Positions 26,111-35,639 of a DNA stretch of 64,000 nucleotides are shown here, piece by piece. Where the stretch lies: assembly GCF_027924965.1 (NCBI RefSeq), contig NZ_AP027056.1, forward strand, positions 186,001-250,000. The letters are read 5' to 3'. Both the position numbers and the translations under genes were made by a program. Each line of letters starts with the position of its first letter. Position 1 is the stretch's first letter. The notes under the pieces were generated by a model. The model searched no databases and had not been told where the DNA came from. It saw nothing but the letters and a program-made list of their open reading frames with translations. The stretch is from Limnohabitans sp. TEGF004. Its GTDB lineage: Bacteria > Pseudomonadota > Gammaproteobacteria > Burkholderiales > Burkholderiaceae_C.

Positions 26111-27034
26111 TTAGCCTTCCTCGCGGATTTGGCGTCCGGTCATTTTCAAAAACAAGTCTTCCAAGTTGGCAGGACGGTGCAACGTGCGCAGTCCCGCGTG
26201 GGCACTGAGGGCTTGCAGCAGTTGTGCCGCATCTTGGGTGTAAAAGAACACGGTTTCGCCACTCGTTTCCACACGTTGCGCCAAGCCGGTGATCGGGCTG
26301 TCGACTAACGCGAGCGCGCCGTTACCGTACACCTCCACCACATCGGGTTCTAGGTGTTGCGCAATCAAATCACGCGGTGTGCCTTCGGCAATTTTTTTGC
26401 CGTGGTCCAGTACCAGCAGACGGTTGCACAAACGCTCTGCTTCGTCCATGAAGTGCGTGGTCAGCAAAATCGATTTGCCTTGTTGCAGCAGTTGCTGCAA
26501 GCGCTCCCACATCAGGTGGCGGGCTTGCGGGTCCAGGCCCGTGGTGGGCTCGTCAAGCAACAGCAAGTCAGGGTTGTTGATTAGGGCACGCGCCAGGCTG
26601 AGTCGGCGCTTCATGCCGCCCGACAACTCGCCGGGCTTGGCGTTGGCCTTGTGCGAAAGCGCAGCGAACTCCAGCAGTTGCGGAATGCGCGCTTGAATGT
26701 CGGCCTTCTTCATGCCGAAATAGCGGCCAAACACCATCAGGTTTTCAGCGCAGGTGAAGTCGGGGTCTAGCGTGTCGAATTGGCTCACCACGCCTAAGCG
26801 TGCTTTGATGGCCAGTGCGTCATCTGGCATGGACAAGCCAAAGGCGTTGATGCTGCCGCCGTCCGGCTGTGCAAGCCCAAGGCACATGCGCAGCGTGGTG
26901 GTTTTGCCTGCGCCGTTGGGTCCAATAACGCCCAAGCATTCGCCGGGGGCAATGCTGAAAGACACGTCGTTCACCACGGTGTTGTCACCGTAGCGTTTGA
27001 GAAGGTGATTGCATTCAAAAAGTGGGGTGCTCAT
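26111..27034 (-). CDS. ABC exporter ATPase, NodI-like
   Basis: A 307-residue ATPase. Walker A is GPNGAGKTTT, the Q-loop is VSQFDTLDPDFT, the signature is ELSGGMKRRLSLARA, Walker B is LLLLDEPTTGLDP and the H-loop is LTTHFMDEAERL. The VVSQFD-x-LD-x-DFT block is typical of NodI/DrrA-type exporters. About 70 carboxy-terminal residues form the extra regulatory domain of that group. It is divergent from psd across a 105-base region. Confidence 0.88.
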   Translation of the reverse strand: MSTPLFECNHLLKRYGDNTVVNDVSFSIAPGECLGVIGPNGAGKTTTLRMCLGLAQPDGGSINAFGLSMPDDALAIKARLGVVSQFDTLDPDFTCAENLMVFGRYFGMKKADIQARIPQLLEFAALSHKANAKPGELSGGMKRRLSLARALINNPDLLLLDEPTTGLDPQARHLMWERLQQLLQQGKSILLTTHFMDEAERLCNRLLVLDHGKKIAEGTPRDLIAQHLEPDVVEVYGNGALALVDSPITGLAQRVETSGETVFFYTQDAAQLLQALSAHAGLRTLHRPANLEDLFLKMTGRQIREEG

Positions 27035-27139
27035 AGGTTTGATTGTGCCTGTGGCACGGCAGTTTCGCTGTGCGGTCTGTCGCTCGGGTACATGGCGTGA
27101 AGCGCCTAAAATCTACGCAACTTACTTCAAGGCTACGCT

Positions 27140-28003
27140 GTGTCCGATACCTTATTTGTTCTCTTCCAATATGTGATGCCCAAGCAACTGCTGACACAGC
27201 TTGCGGGCGCTGTGGCGCGTGCGCGTTGTGGCAAATGGACGCATGCCCTCATCAAGTGGTTTGTGGGCAAGTACCAAGTCAACATGGACGAGGCGGCACA
27301 GCCCGACATCACGCAGTACGCATGCTTCAACGACTTCTTCACCCGCGCCTTAAAGCCTGGCGCACGCCCCTTGGCTGATGCCGCGTTTGTGTGCCCGGTG
27401 GATGGCGCGATTAGCCAGCTGGGCCACATCGATGGCGACCAAGTGTTCCAAGCCAAAGGCCACAGCTACAGCACGCAAGCGCTGGTGGGTGGGGACGCGA
27501 CCTTGGCGGCTCAATTTCAAGATGGCGAATTCGCCACGATTTACCTCAGCCCCAAGGACTACCACCGCATCCACATGCCCAGCGCGGGCCGCTTGCGCCG
27601 CATGATTCATGTGCCCGGTGATTTGTTCTCGGTCAATCCCGCCACAGCGCGTGGCGTGCCTGGCTTGTTTGCGCGCAACGAGCGCGTGGTGTGCGTATTT
27701 GACATGCCTGCTGCTTCAGGTGAAAAACCTCAGCAATACGTGTTGGTGTTGGTCGGTGCGACCATCGTGGGCAGCATGGCCACGCCATGGCATGGCGTGG
27801 TCAACCCACCCCGCCCCGGCACGGTGCGTGAGTGGACGTATGACGACCAAGACCTGAGCTTGAAACAAGGCGACGAAATGGGCCGCTTCTTGTTGGGCTC
27901 CACCGTGGTGTTGCTGTGGCCTAAGAACACCATTGCGTTCAACCCTGCTTGGCAAGCCGCACAAGGTGTGCGCTTGGGCGAGAAGATGGGTGATGCTGCT
28001 TAA
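27140..28003 (+). CDS. psd: Phosphatidylserine decarboxylase proenzyme
   Basis: A 287-residue inner-membrane-associated enzyme that makes phosphatidylethanolamine. Signatures are ACFNDFFTRALKPGARP, CPVDGAISQLG, YHRIHMPSAG and the self-cleavage motif LGST, whose Ser (residue 254) becomes the pyruvoyl group. The start is GTG 27140 with CAAGG about 7 bases upstream. It converges with amn, leaving only 3 bases between the stop codons. Confidence 0.95.
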   Translation: MSDTLFVLFQYVMPKQLLTQLAGAVARARCGKWTHALIKWFVGKYQVNMDEAAQPDITQYACFNDFFTRALKPGARPLADAAFVCPVDGAISQLGHIDGDQVFQAKGHSYSTQALVGGDATLAAQFQDGEFATIYLSPKDYHRIHMPSAGRLRRMIHVPGDLFSVNPATARGVPGLFARNERVVCVFDMPAASGEKPQQYVLVLVGATIVGSMATPWHGVVNPPRPGTVREWTYDDQDLSLKQGDEMGRFLLGSTVVLLWPKNTIAFNPAWQAAQGVRLGEKMGDAA

Positions 28004-28006
28004 AGC

Positions 28007-29500
28007 TTATTGAAACGCCACCTCAGCAAAGCTCCGCAACTTCCGGCTGTGCAGTTGTGCAGGCCCTTGCTGGCGCAGCAGCTCAATGGCGCGCATGCCA
28101 ATGCGCAAATGTTGGTCCACACGCTCTCGGTAGAAGTGGTTGGCCATGCCCGGCAGTTTGATCTCGCCGTGCAGCGGCTTATCGCTCACGCACAGCAGCG
28201 TGCCGTAGGGCACACGGAACCTAAATCCATTCGCGGCAATCGTGGCGCTTTCCATGTCCAGCGCCACCGCGCGGCTTTGGCTAAAGCGGCGTTGGGGCGT
28301 GTTGTCTGGCAGCAGTTCCCAGTTGCGGTTGTCGGTGCTGGCCACAGTGCCTGTGCGCAAAATGCGTTTGAGTTCTGCGCCTTCGCACTGCGTCACGTCT
28401 TTCACTGCCTGCTCTAGCGCCACTTGGATTTCAGCCAGCGCGGGAATAGGCACCCACAGCGGCAGCTCTTCGTCCAGCACATGGTCTTCGCGCACATAGC
28501 CGTGGGCCAGCACGTAGTCGCCCAGCTGCTGCGTGTTACGCAAGCCCGCGCAGTGGCCCAGCATTAGCCACGCATGAGGGCGCAGCACTGCGATGTGGTC
28601 GGTGATGTTCTTCGCGTTGGCTGGGCCCACGCCAATGTTCACCATGGTGATGCCGGTGTGATCTGGGCGTACCAAGTGGTAGCCGGGCATTTGCGGCAGA
28701 CGAGGTGGCACTTTGCCCAAGATATCGTTGGCTTCTGCGGGCAAGCCTACGCGACGCGTGACCACGTTGCCAGGCTCCACAAACGCGATGTATTCGCTGT
28801 TGGGGTCTTGCATGGCCTCATGGCCCAAGCGTACAAACTCGTCAATGTAGAACTGGTAGTTGGTGAACAACACATAGTTCTGAAAATGCTCAGGGCTAGT
28901 ACCGCTGTAATGGCGCAAACGTTGTAACGAATAGTCCATGCGTGCGGCGGTGAATAGCGACAAAGGCTGCGGCTCGTTGGGCTTTGCCTCAAACGTGCCA
29001 TTGGCAATGCCATCGTCCATGGCCGTCAGGTCGGGCAGGTCAAACACCTCGCGCATCAGCTGGCGGCGCTCGGCGCTCATCTCGCCTTCAATGTGATCGT
29101 TTTCCGCAAACGAAAAGTGCACCGGGATCGGCTGATGGCTCACACCCACCTCCAGCGTGCCGCCGTGGTTTTGCAGCAGCAGGCTGAACTGTTCGCGGTA
29201 ATAAGCAGCAAACAAATCGGGGCGTGTGAGGGTGGTCTCATACCTGCCTGGCTCGGCTACAAAGCCGTAGCTCAAGCCTGCACCTTCGCTGTTGGCTTGC
29301 AATGCGCCCGTCTTGGTGTGGATGCGCACAAACGGGTAGAACGCCCGCACACGTTGTTCAAAGTGCGTGCCCGCCACAAACTCGCGCATGGCTTGGCGCA
29401 GGTGGTCAAGGCTGGTTTGGTACAGCGCCTGCACTTGTGCAAGTGCGCTGTCGGCGTCGGTGTGACGGGTGGGGGCGGTGAAGGGTGGGCGAATACTCAT
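28007..29500 (-). CDS. amn: AMP nucleosidase
   Basis: A 497-residue cytosolic enzyme that splits AMP into adenine and ribose 5-phosphate. The amino-terminal AMP-nucleosidase domain includes YGFVAEPGRYETTLTRPD and PVHFSFAENDHIEGEMS; the carboxy nucleoside-phosphorylase-like domain includes TMVNIGVGPANAKNITDH, AVALDMESATIAANGFR and CVSDKPLHGEIKLPG. Length matches the E. coli enzyme. It lies 55 bases downstream of icmF on the same strand and may be co-transcribed. Confidence 0.94.
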   Translation of the reverse strand: MSIRPPFTAPTRHTDADSALAQVQALYQTSLDHLRQAMREFVAGTHFEQRVRAFYPFVRIHTKTGALQANSEGAGLSYGFVAEPGRYETTLTRPDLFAAYYREQFSLLLQNHGGTLEVGVSHQPIPVHFSFAENDHIEGEMSAERRQLMREVFDLPDLTAMDDGIANGTFEAKPNEPQPLSLFTAARMDYSLQRLRHYSGTSPEHFQNYVLFTNYQFYIDEFVRLGHEAMQDPNSEYIAFVEPGNVVTRRVGLPAEANDILGKVPPRLPQMPGYHLVRPDHTGITMVNIGVGPANAKNITDHIAVLRPHAWLMLGHCAGLRNTQQLGDYVLAHGYVREDHVLDEELPLWVPIPALAEIQVALEQAVKDVTQCEGAELKRILRTGTVASTDNRNWELLPDNTPQRRFSQSRAVALDMESATIAANGFRFRVPYGTLLCVSDKPLHGEIKLPGMANHFYRERVDQHLRIGMRAIELLRQQGPAQLHSRKLRSFAEVAFQ

Positions 29501-29555
29501 GCCCCAATGTTACGAGCGCTTTGTGTCACTTCTGACCGCGCTCGTCACAGCCCCA

Positions 29556-32500
29556 TTACATATTGCGACGGTACTGTCCACCCACTTCAAACAGGGCGTT
29601 GGTGATTTGTCCCAGTGAACATACACGCACCGCGTCCATCAACACCTCAAACACGTTGGCGTTGTCGATGACGGCTTGTTGCAGGCGTGCCAGTTGCACC
29701 TCGGCTTCGGCCTTGTGGCGGGTGTGGAAGTCGTTCAAGCGGTTGAGTTGGCTCAGCTTTTCCTCTTCGGTCGAGCGGGCCAGTTCGAGCTTGTCCATCA
29801 CTTGCTCGCCGTGCGGGTTTCGGAAGGTGTTGACGCCGATGATGGGCAGCTCGCCGGTGTGCTTGAGCATTTCGTAGGTCATCGATTCGTCTTGAATCTT
29901 GCCGCGTTGGTAGCCGGTTTCCATTGCGCCCAACACACCGCCGCGCTCTGCAATGCGTTCGAACTCGGCCAGCACGGCTTCTTCCACCAACTCGGTGAGG
30001 TCTTCAATGATGAAGGCACCTTGGCTTGGGTTTTCGTTTTTAGCCAAGCCCCACTCGCGGTTGATGATGAGCTGAATCGCCATGGCGCGACGCACCGAGT
30101 CTTCGGTGGGCGTGGTGATGGCTTCGTCAAACGCGTTGGTATGCAGGGAGTTGCAGTTGTCGTAAATCGCAATCAGCGCTTGCAGCGTGGTGCGGATGTC
30201 GTTGAACTGAATCTCTTGCGCGTGCAATGAACGGCCAGAAGTTTGGATGTGATATTTCAGCTTTTGTGAACGCTCATTCGCGCCGTATTTCTCTTTCATC
30301 GCCACAGCCCAGATGCGACGCGCCACGCGGCCCATCACGGTGTACTCGGGGTCCATGCCGTTGCTGAAGAAGAAGCTCAGGTTTGGCGCGAAGTCGTCAA
30401 TGTGCATGCCGCGCGCCAAGTAGGCTTCCACAAACGTGAAACCATTCGACAACGTGAACGCTAATTGAGAGATGGGGTTCGCACCCGCTTCGGCAATGTG
30501 ATAGCCGCTGATCGACACGCTGTAGAAGTTGCGCACTTGGTTGTGCACAAAGTACTGCGCGATGTCGCCCATTACCTTCAATGAAAACTCAGTGCTGAAC
30601 AAGCACGTGTTTTGACCTTGGTCTTCTTTCAAGATATCGGCTTGCACCGTGCCGCGCACGTTTTGCATGACCCACTCTTTGATCTTCGCGGTCTCGGTCT
30701 CGGTCGGGTCGCGGCCGTTGTCCTTTTTGAACTTCTCAATGTTTTGGTCAATGGCCGTGTTCATGAACATCGCCAAGATGGACGGTGCTGGCCCGTTGAT
30801 GGTCATCGACACGCTGGTGGTGGGATTGCACAGGTCAAACCCGTCGTACAGCACCTTCATGTCGTCCAGCGTGGCCACGTTCACGCCTGAGTTGCCCACC
30901 TTGCCGTAAATGTCCGGACGTGGGTCTGGATCGTTTCCGTAGAGCGTGACCGAGTCAAACGCGGTGGACAAACGCTTGGCCTCCATGCCCTCGCTCACCA
31001 GCTTAAAGCGGCGGTTGGTGCGGAAGGGGTCGCCTTCACCGGCAAACATGCGCGTTGGGTCTTCGCCTTCGCGCTTGAATGCAAACGTGCCAGCGGTGTA
31101 GGGGTAGCTGCCGGGCACGTTGTCGAGCATGAGCCATTTCAAAATTTCGCCGTGGTCTTCATACGTGGGCAACGCCACTTTGCGAATCACCGTGCCGCTG
31201 AGTGACTTGGTGGTGAGTGCGGTGCGAATCTCTTTGTCGCGAATCTTCACCACGTACTCGTCGCCTGCGTAGGCGGCTTGCATGTCTGGCCATTGGGCCA
31301 GCAGCTTGCGCTCTGCGCCGCCTAAGTTTTCTTCGCGCGCAAAGGCCAAGTCGATGGCGGCTTCAGAGGCTTTGGCACGGCCGGGCTTGTCTTCGGCCAA
31401 CATGCGTGCGGCTTCGCGCAGTTGTTGAATTTCGCGGGCCAGTTTGGCTTGTGTACGTGCACGCTTTTTGTAGCCGCGCACGGTGTCGGTAATTTCAGCC
31501 AAGTAGCGTGTGCGTGCGGCTGGCACGACGGGTGTTTGGTTGCTGCTGTGGCGCACGTTCACCAAGGGCAAGCGGCCTTCTTTGAATGTCAGGCCCAGCT
31601 CGGTCAAGCGGCCTTTGAGGGCTTGGTACAGGGCGGTCACGCCGTCGTCGTTGAAGCGTGCGGCCATGGTGCCGAATACCGGCATTTCTTCGGTCGGTGT
31701 GTGCCACGCTTCTTTGTTGCGTTGCACTTGCTTGGCCACATCGCGCAGCGCGTCGCTGGCGCCTTTGCGGTCGAATTTGTTGATGGCGATGAACTCGGCA
31801 AAGTCCAGCATGTCGATTTTTTCCAGCTGGCTGGCGGCGCCAAACTCGGGCGTCATCACATACATGGGCACATCTACGTGCGGCACGATGGCGGCATCGC
31901 CTTGGCCAATGCCTGAGGTTTCCACAATGATCAGATCAAAGCCCGCGCACTTGGTGGCGGCCAATACATCGGGCAGGGCGGCGCTGATTTCGCTGCCAAA
32001 GTCGCGCGTGGCGAGTGAACGCATGAACACGCGCTGACCGCTGCTCCAAGGCGAAATGGCATTCATGCGGATGCGGTCACCCAGCAATGCGCCGCCGCTC
32101 TTACGGCGTGATGGGTCGATAGAGATCACGGCAATGCGTAGCGCATCGCCTTGGTCTAAACGGATGCGGCGCACCAGCTCGTCGGTGAGCGACGACTTGC
32201 CCGCACCGCCAGTGCCCGTGATGCCCAACACCGGCACATGACGGGTGAGCGATTCTTTGCGCACCGCTTCAACCATGTTGTGGTCGGCCTTCTCGTTTTC
32301 TAACGCGGTGATGAGCTGCGCTAATTTACGCCAAGCCATTTCGTCATGGCCTTGAATCTCTTTCAGAGCAGTTGGCGCATAGTTTGACAAGTCTTTGTCG
32401 CAGCGCATGATCATCTCGCCAATCATGCCTTGCAGGCCCATTTTCTGGCCGTCTTCTGGGCTGTAAATGCGTGTCACGCCGTAGGCTTGCAGCTCGCGAA

Positions 32501-32849
32501 TTTCTGGGGGCACGATCACGCCACCACCGCCGCCAAACACTTGGATGTGTTCGCCACCGCGTTGGCGCAGCAAATCGACCATGTACTTGAAGTACTCCAC
32601 GTGGCCGCCTTGGTACGAGCTAATGGCAATGCCTTGCACGTCTTCTTGCAGCGCAGCCGTCACCACTTCGTCCACAGAGCGGTTGTGGCCCAAGTGAATC
32701 ACCTCAGCGCCCATGCCTTGCAAGATGCGACGCATGATGTTGATGGCGGCATCGTGGCCGTCAAACAAAGATGCAGCCGTGACAAAGCGCACTTTTTGCG
32801 TTGGCTTGTAGTTGGCAAGGGCTTGGAATTCGGCGGACAGGTCAGACAT
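29556..32849 (-). CDS. icmF: Fused isobutyryl-CoA mutase (IcmF)
   Basis: A 1097-residue fusion in the order B12-binding domain (about 15-150, with [10 protein letters not shown]), a MeaB-like G-protein chaperone (about 200-420, Walker [10 protein letters not shown] near residue 213) and the catalytic mutase barrel (about 550-1090). It interconverts isobutyryl-CoA and n-butyryl-CoA with adenosylcobalamin. Where methylmalonyl-CoA mutases have an active-site Tyr and RQYAGF, this protein has TAGTFAFKR and TRMFAGEG, which supports IcmF over methylmalonyl-CoA mutase. A palindromic operator candidate lies 48 bases upstream. Confidence 0.93.
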   Translation of the reverse strand: MSDLSAEFQALANYKPTQKVRFVTAASLFDGHDAAINIMRRILQGMGAEVIHLGHNRSVDEVVTAALQEDVQGIAISSYQGGHVEYFKYMVDLLRQRGGEHIQVFGGGGGVIVPPEIRELQAYGVTRIYSPEDGQKMGLQGMIGEMIMRCDKDLSNYAPTALKEIQGHDEMAWRKLAQLITALENEKADHNMVEAVRKESLTRHVPVLGITGTGGAGKSSLTDELVRRIRLDQGDALRIAVISIDPSRRKSGGALLGDRIRMNAISPWSSGQRVFMRSLATRDFGSEISAALPDVLAATKCAGFDLIIVETSGIGQGDAAIVPHVDVPMYVMTPEFGAASQLEKIDMLDFAEFIAINKFDRKGASDALRDVAKQVQRNKEAWHTPTEEMPVFGTMAARFNDDGVTALYQALKGRLTELGLTFKEGRLPLVNVRHSSNQTPVVPAARTRYLAEITDTVRGYKKRARTQAKLAREIQQLREAARMLAEDKPGRAKASEAAIDLAFAREENLGGAERKLLAQWPDMQAAYAGDEYVVKIRDKEIRTALTTKSLSGTVIRKVALPTYEDHGEILKWLMLDNVPGSYPYTAGTFAFKREGEDPTRMFAGEGDPFRTNRRFKLVSEGMEAKRLSTAFDSVTLYGNDPDPRPDIYGKVGNSGVNVATLDDMKVLYDGFDLCNPTTSVSMTINGPAPSILAMFMNTAIDQNIEKFKKDNGRDPTETETAKIKEWVMQNVRGTVQADILKEDQGQNTCLFSTEFSLKVMGDIAQYFVHNQVRNFYSVSISGYHIAEAGANPISQLAFTLSNGFTFVEAYLARGMHIDDFAPNLSFFFSNGMDPEYTVMGRVARRIWAVAMKEKYGANERSQKLKYHIQTSGRSLHAQEIQFNDIRTTLQALIAIYDNCNSLHTNAFDEAITTPTEDSVRRAMAIQLIINREWGLAKNENPSQGAFIIEDLTELVEEAVLAEFERIAERGGVLGAMETGYQRGKIQDESMTYEMLKHTGELPIIGVNTFRNPHGEQVMDKLELARSTEEEKLSQLNRLNDFHTRHKAEAEVQLARLQQAVIDNANVFEVLMDAVRVCSLGQITNALFEVGGQYRRNM

Positions 32850-32896
32850 GTGGTGGCTCCGATAAAACGGCTGAAGTCACGCAAGCTTTGAAGCTT

Positions 32897-32912
32897 ACGT
32901 TTACGTAAACGT
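32897..32912. promoter_or_regulatory. Palindromic operator candidate upstream of icmF
   Basis: ACGTTTACGTAAACGT is a perfect 16-bp palindrome flanked by TT and CAA, 48-63 bases before the icmF ATG. Nested ACGT-containing dyads of this form resemble sites proposed for MerR-family LiuR regulators of branched-chain amino acid catabolism. The regulator is not encoded in this window. Confidence 0.5.
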
Positions 32913-32967
32913 CAATCATAACGATTTGGCTGCCTGTGTGGGCAGAAATTGGGGAGGATTTGCCCTA

Positions 32968-33004
32968 ATAAAAAAGCCGCAGGGCCAAAGGCGCTGCGGC
33001 TTTT
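32968..33004 (-). terminator. Terminator of the TRAP transporter operon
   Basis: On the minus strand, AAAAGCCGCAG pairs with CTGCGGCTTTT (positions 33004-32994 and 32982-32972), followed by a T-rich run TTATTA. It lies just after the dctM stop at 33022. Confidence 0.85.
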
Positions 33005-33021
33005 AAGGGGGCTGTCAGGGC

Positions 33022-34932
33022 TTATTTGTAAAGCACGTTAGGCAGCCACATGCCAATTGCTGGGAACATGTACAGCAAGAAGATGGCAAACACTTGGATC
33101 GCCATGAACGGCAACATGCCCGCAAAGATCTGGTTCAACGTCACATGAGGAGGGCTCACACCCTTCAGATAGAACGCTGCCATCGCCACAGGTGGGCTCA
33201 AGAAGGCGGTTTGCAGGTTCAACGCCACCAACAAGCCGAAGAACAGCGGGTCGATGTTGAAGTGCGGCAGCAAGGGGATGAAGATGGGCATGAAAATCAC
33301 AATGATTTCAGTCCACTCCAGCGGCCAGCCCAGCAAGAAGATCACGACTTGCGCCAAGATCATGAACTGAGTTGGCGTCAGGTCCATGCCCAGCACCCAG
33401 GTGTTGATCAGCTCTTGTCCGCCCAACAGCGCAAACGCTGCCGAGAAGATGCTAGAGCCCACAAACAACCAGCACACCATGGCGCTGGTCTTGGCCGTTA
33501 GGTACACCGATTCGCGCATCACCGTCATGTTGAGGCGGCGGTAAGCACCGGCCAGCAACAAGCCGCCCATCGATCCCATCGCCGCAGCTTCCGTTGGTGT
33601 GGCCAAGCCAAACACGATGGTGCCCAGCACGGCCAAGATCATCAAGGCCAGTGGGAAGAACGAGCCCAGCAACATCTTGAAAATCTCAAGACGCGTGAAG
33701 CTGAAGTAGGCGTAGAAGATGACCATGGCCACAATCACGCTGACCAAGCCGATCCAGAAAGCTGCAGGCGCATCCAAGCGCTCTTGCGCAGCTGCAGGCT
33801 CGGTAGGAGCTACTTCTGCAGCAGGTGCAACTTCGGCAGCCACTTTGGCCACCGGGGCTTCAGAGCCGGGAGGTGCTTGCAAGGCATCAGGTTCAGCCAA
33901 GCCGCCAGCTTCCTCTTCAGGGGCTGCGTCGTCAAAGCCGCTGCTCATCTCGACCACGCCTTGCGTGTCTTCAACCGGAGCAGGTGCAGTCACGGCCATG
34001 AAGATCGCGCCCATGATCACCACTGCCGAAATGGCAGGCAACAGGGCAATGCCCAATTGCTTGAGCAGTTCGTTCATTGGCACAGCGGCGTTGCGCTTGC
34101 CTTTGATCGCAGCGATCAAGGCGGGCACAGCTTTGTCGCTGATGGTGGTGGCCAACTCTTGTGCCACAGGTGGCAGCGGCACATAGCGGTCTTCAGCCGA
34201 CATGGGCGGGGCCAAGTGTGGCTTGAGCTTGGCCACGATGATCACGTAGCCCACGTACAAAGTGGCCAACATGATGCCGGGGAAGAACGCACCTGCATAC
34301 AACTTAACCACTGACACGCCGGCGGTTGCACCGTAGACGATCAACATGACGGAGGGTGGGATCAAGATACCCAAACAACCGCCTGCAGTAATCGCACCCG
34401 CCGACAACTGCACGCTGTAACCCGCGCGCAACATGGCGGGCAAAGCCAGCAAGCCCATCAAGGTCACGACTGCACCCACAATGCCGGTCGCAGTCGCGAA
34501 GATGGCGCAGGTAATGATGGTGGCCACGGCCAAAGAGCCAGGCACGCGAGCTGCGGCCAAGTGCATGCTTTTGAAGAGCTTTTCAATCAAGTTGGCGCGT
34601 TCAATGAGGTAACCCATGAACACAAACAGCGGGATTGAAATCAGCACATCGTTAGACATGACCGAATAGGTGCGTTGCACCATCAGGTCAAGCGTCTGCA
34701 TGACGGCGAGATCAGGGTTTTGACTTCGGTAGGCCAGCCACGCGAAGATCATGCCCATGCCCATCAGGGTAAAGGCGGTGGGGAAGCCCAACATGATGGC
34801 AACCACCACCAGCGCAAGCATCAGTAAACCTAGGTGACCGTTGGTCATCTCTGCCGCAGGCGGCAGGAAAATAAAGGCTGCCAACACGACCATGGCCATG
34901 ATGGATAAGCCGAACCATATTTCTTTTTTCAT
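33022..34932 (-). CDS. TRAP transporter large permease (DctM), enlarged
   Basis: A 636-residue inner-membrane protein of the DctM family, about 200 residues longer than usual. Family motifs include GFPTAFTLMGMGMIFAW, PLFVFMGYLIERA, GCLGILIPPSVMLIVYGA and the carboxy TPTEAAAMGSMGG. The extra length is a loop at about 250-390, whose part 316-386 is rich in Ala, Pro and Glu with no aromatic core. Two membrane spans flank it. It overlaps dctQ by 4 bases. The enlarged form is known in some TakP-type systems, but the role of the insert is unknown. Confidence 0.87.
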   Translation of the reverse strand: MKKEIWFGLSIMAMVVLAAFIFLPPAAEMTNGHLGLLMLALVVVAIMLGFPTAFTLMGMGMIFAWLAYRSQNPDLAVMQTLDLMVQRTYSVMSNDVLISIPLFVFMGYLIERANLIEKLFKSMHLAAARVPGSLAVATIITCAIFATATGIVGAVVTLMGLLALPAMLRAGYSVQLSAGAITAGGCLGILIPPSVMLIVYGATAGVSVVKLYAGAFFPGIMLATLYVGYVIIVAKLKPHLAPPMSAEDRYVPLPPVAQELATTISDKAVPALIAAIKGKRNAAVPMNELLKQLGIALLPAISAVVIMGAIFMAVTAPAPVEDTQGVVEMSSGFDDAAPEEEAGGLAEPDALQAPPGSEAPVAKVAAEVAPAAEVAPTEPAAAQERLDAPAAFWIGLVSVIVAMVIFYAYFSFTRLEIFKMLLGSFFPLALMILAVLGTIVFGLATPTEAAAMGSMGGLLLAGAYRRLNMTVMRESVYLTAKTSAMVCWLFVGSSIFSAAFALLGGQELINTWVLGMDLTPTQFMILAQVVIFLLGWPLEWTEIIVIFMPIFIPLLPHFNIDPLFFGLLVALNLQTAFLSPPVAMAAFYLKGVSPPHVTLNQIFAGMLPFMAIQVFAIFLLYMFPAIGMWLPNVLYK

Positions 34933-35555
34933 TTGTGTGCTTCCTTGTCACCCACAACGTAGGCATCGAGCTTGGCGATGTCTTCGTCTTTCACGTTGAC
35001 CATTTCTTTGAGTTTTTCAACGTCGACTTCGTCCACGTCATCACCACGCGAGGGCCATTCGCCTTGCTGCAAACAAACCACGCAGCGCACGATCTCGACC
35101 AAGCCTTGCAGCAGCAGTAGCACGCCTGCAATTGGAATGATGGTTTTGAACGGGTAAACAGGTGGGCCGTCGGCCGTGATGTTGGAGTGCTCGCTGATGG
35201 CCCAAGATTCGCCAGCGAATTCAAAGCCAGCCCAAGCCAAGGCCACGATGCCTGGAATAAAGAAGATGATGTACAGCGCCAAATCCAAACCTGCTTGCAA
35301 GCGCGGTGTGAAAAAGCCGTACAACACGTCGCCGCGCACATGCCCGTTTTTAGACAAGGTGTAAGCGCCGGCCATCATGAACAGCGAGCCGTACATCATG
35401 CTCATGACGTCAAAGGCCCAAGGGTGCGGATTGTCAAACGCGTAGCGCGATACAACCTCCCATGTGATCATGAGTGTGAGCGCAAAAATTAGCCAAGCAA
35501 ACGCTTGGCCAACCTGTGTGCTGATTTTGTCAATGGTGAGTAATAGTTTTTGCAT
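34929..35555 (-). CDS. TRAP transporter small permease (DctQ)
   Basis: A 208-residue membrane protein with four hydrophobic segments. FAWLIFALTLMITWEVVSRYAFDNPHPWAFD and MAGAYTLSKNGHVRGD (the conserved H-V-R stretch) identify the DctQ family. A hydrophilic, acidic carboxy tail of about 45 residues follows the last span. It is translated in overlap with dctM, and the binding-protein gene lies upstream across a hairpin-containing gap. Confidence 0.88.
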   Translation of the reverse strand: MQKLLLTIDKISTQVGQAFAWLIFALTLMITWEVVSRYAFDNPHPWAFDVMSMMYGSLFMMAGAYTLSKNGHVRGDVLYGFFTPRLQAGLDLALYIIFFIPGIVALAWAGFEFAGESWAISEHSNITADGPPVYPFKTIIPIAGVLLLLQGLVEIVRCVVCLQQGEWPSRGDDVDEVDVEKLKEMVNVKDEDIAKLDAYVVGDKEAHK

Positions 35556-35574
35556 GGTGTGCTAACTTAAATGA

Positions 35575-35606
35575 ATCAGCCACCCGACGACTGTCGGATG
35601 GCTGAT
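35575..35606 (-). other. Stem-loop between TRAP binding protein and dctQ
   Basis: ATCAGCCA (35575-35582) pairs with TGGCTGAT (35599-35606), with CCGAC/GTCGG extending the stem. A smaller stem TAGCTC/GAGCTA follows at about 35617-35632. Both lie in the 84-base gap and probably protect the binding-protein mRNA or reduce downstream expression. Confidence 0.6.
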
Positions 35607-35639
35607 GAAAACGCAATAGCTCAAACGAGCTAAGTGAGT

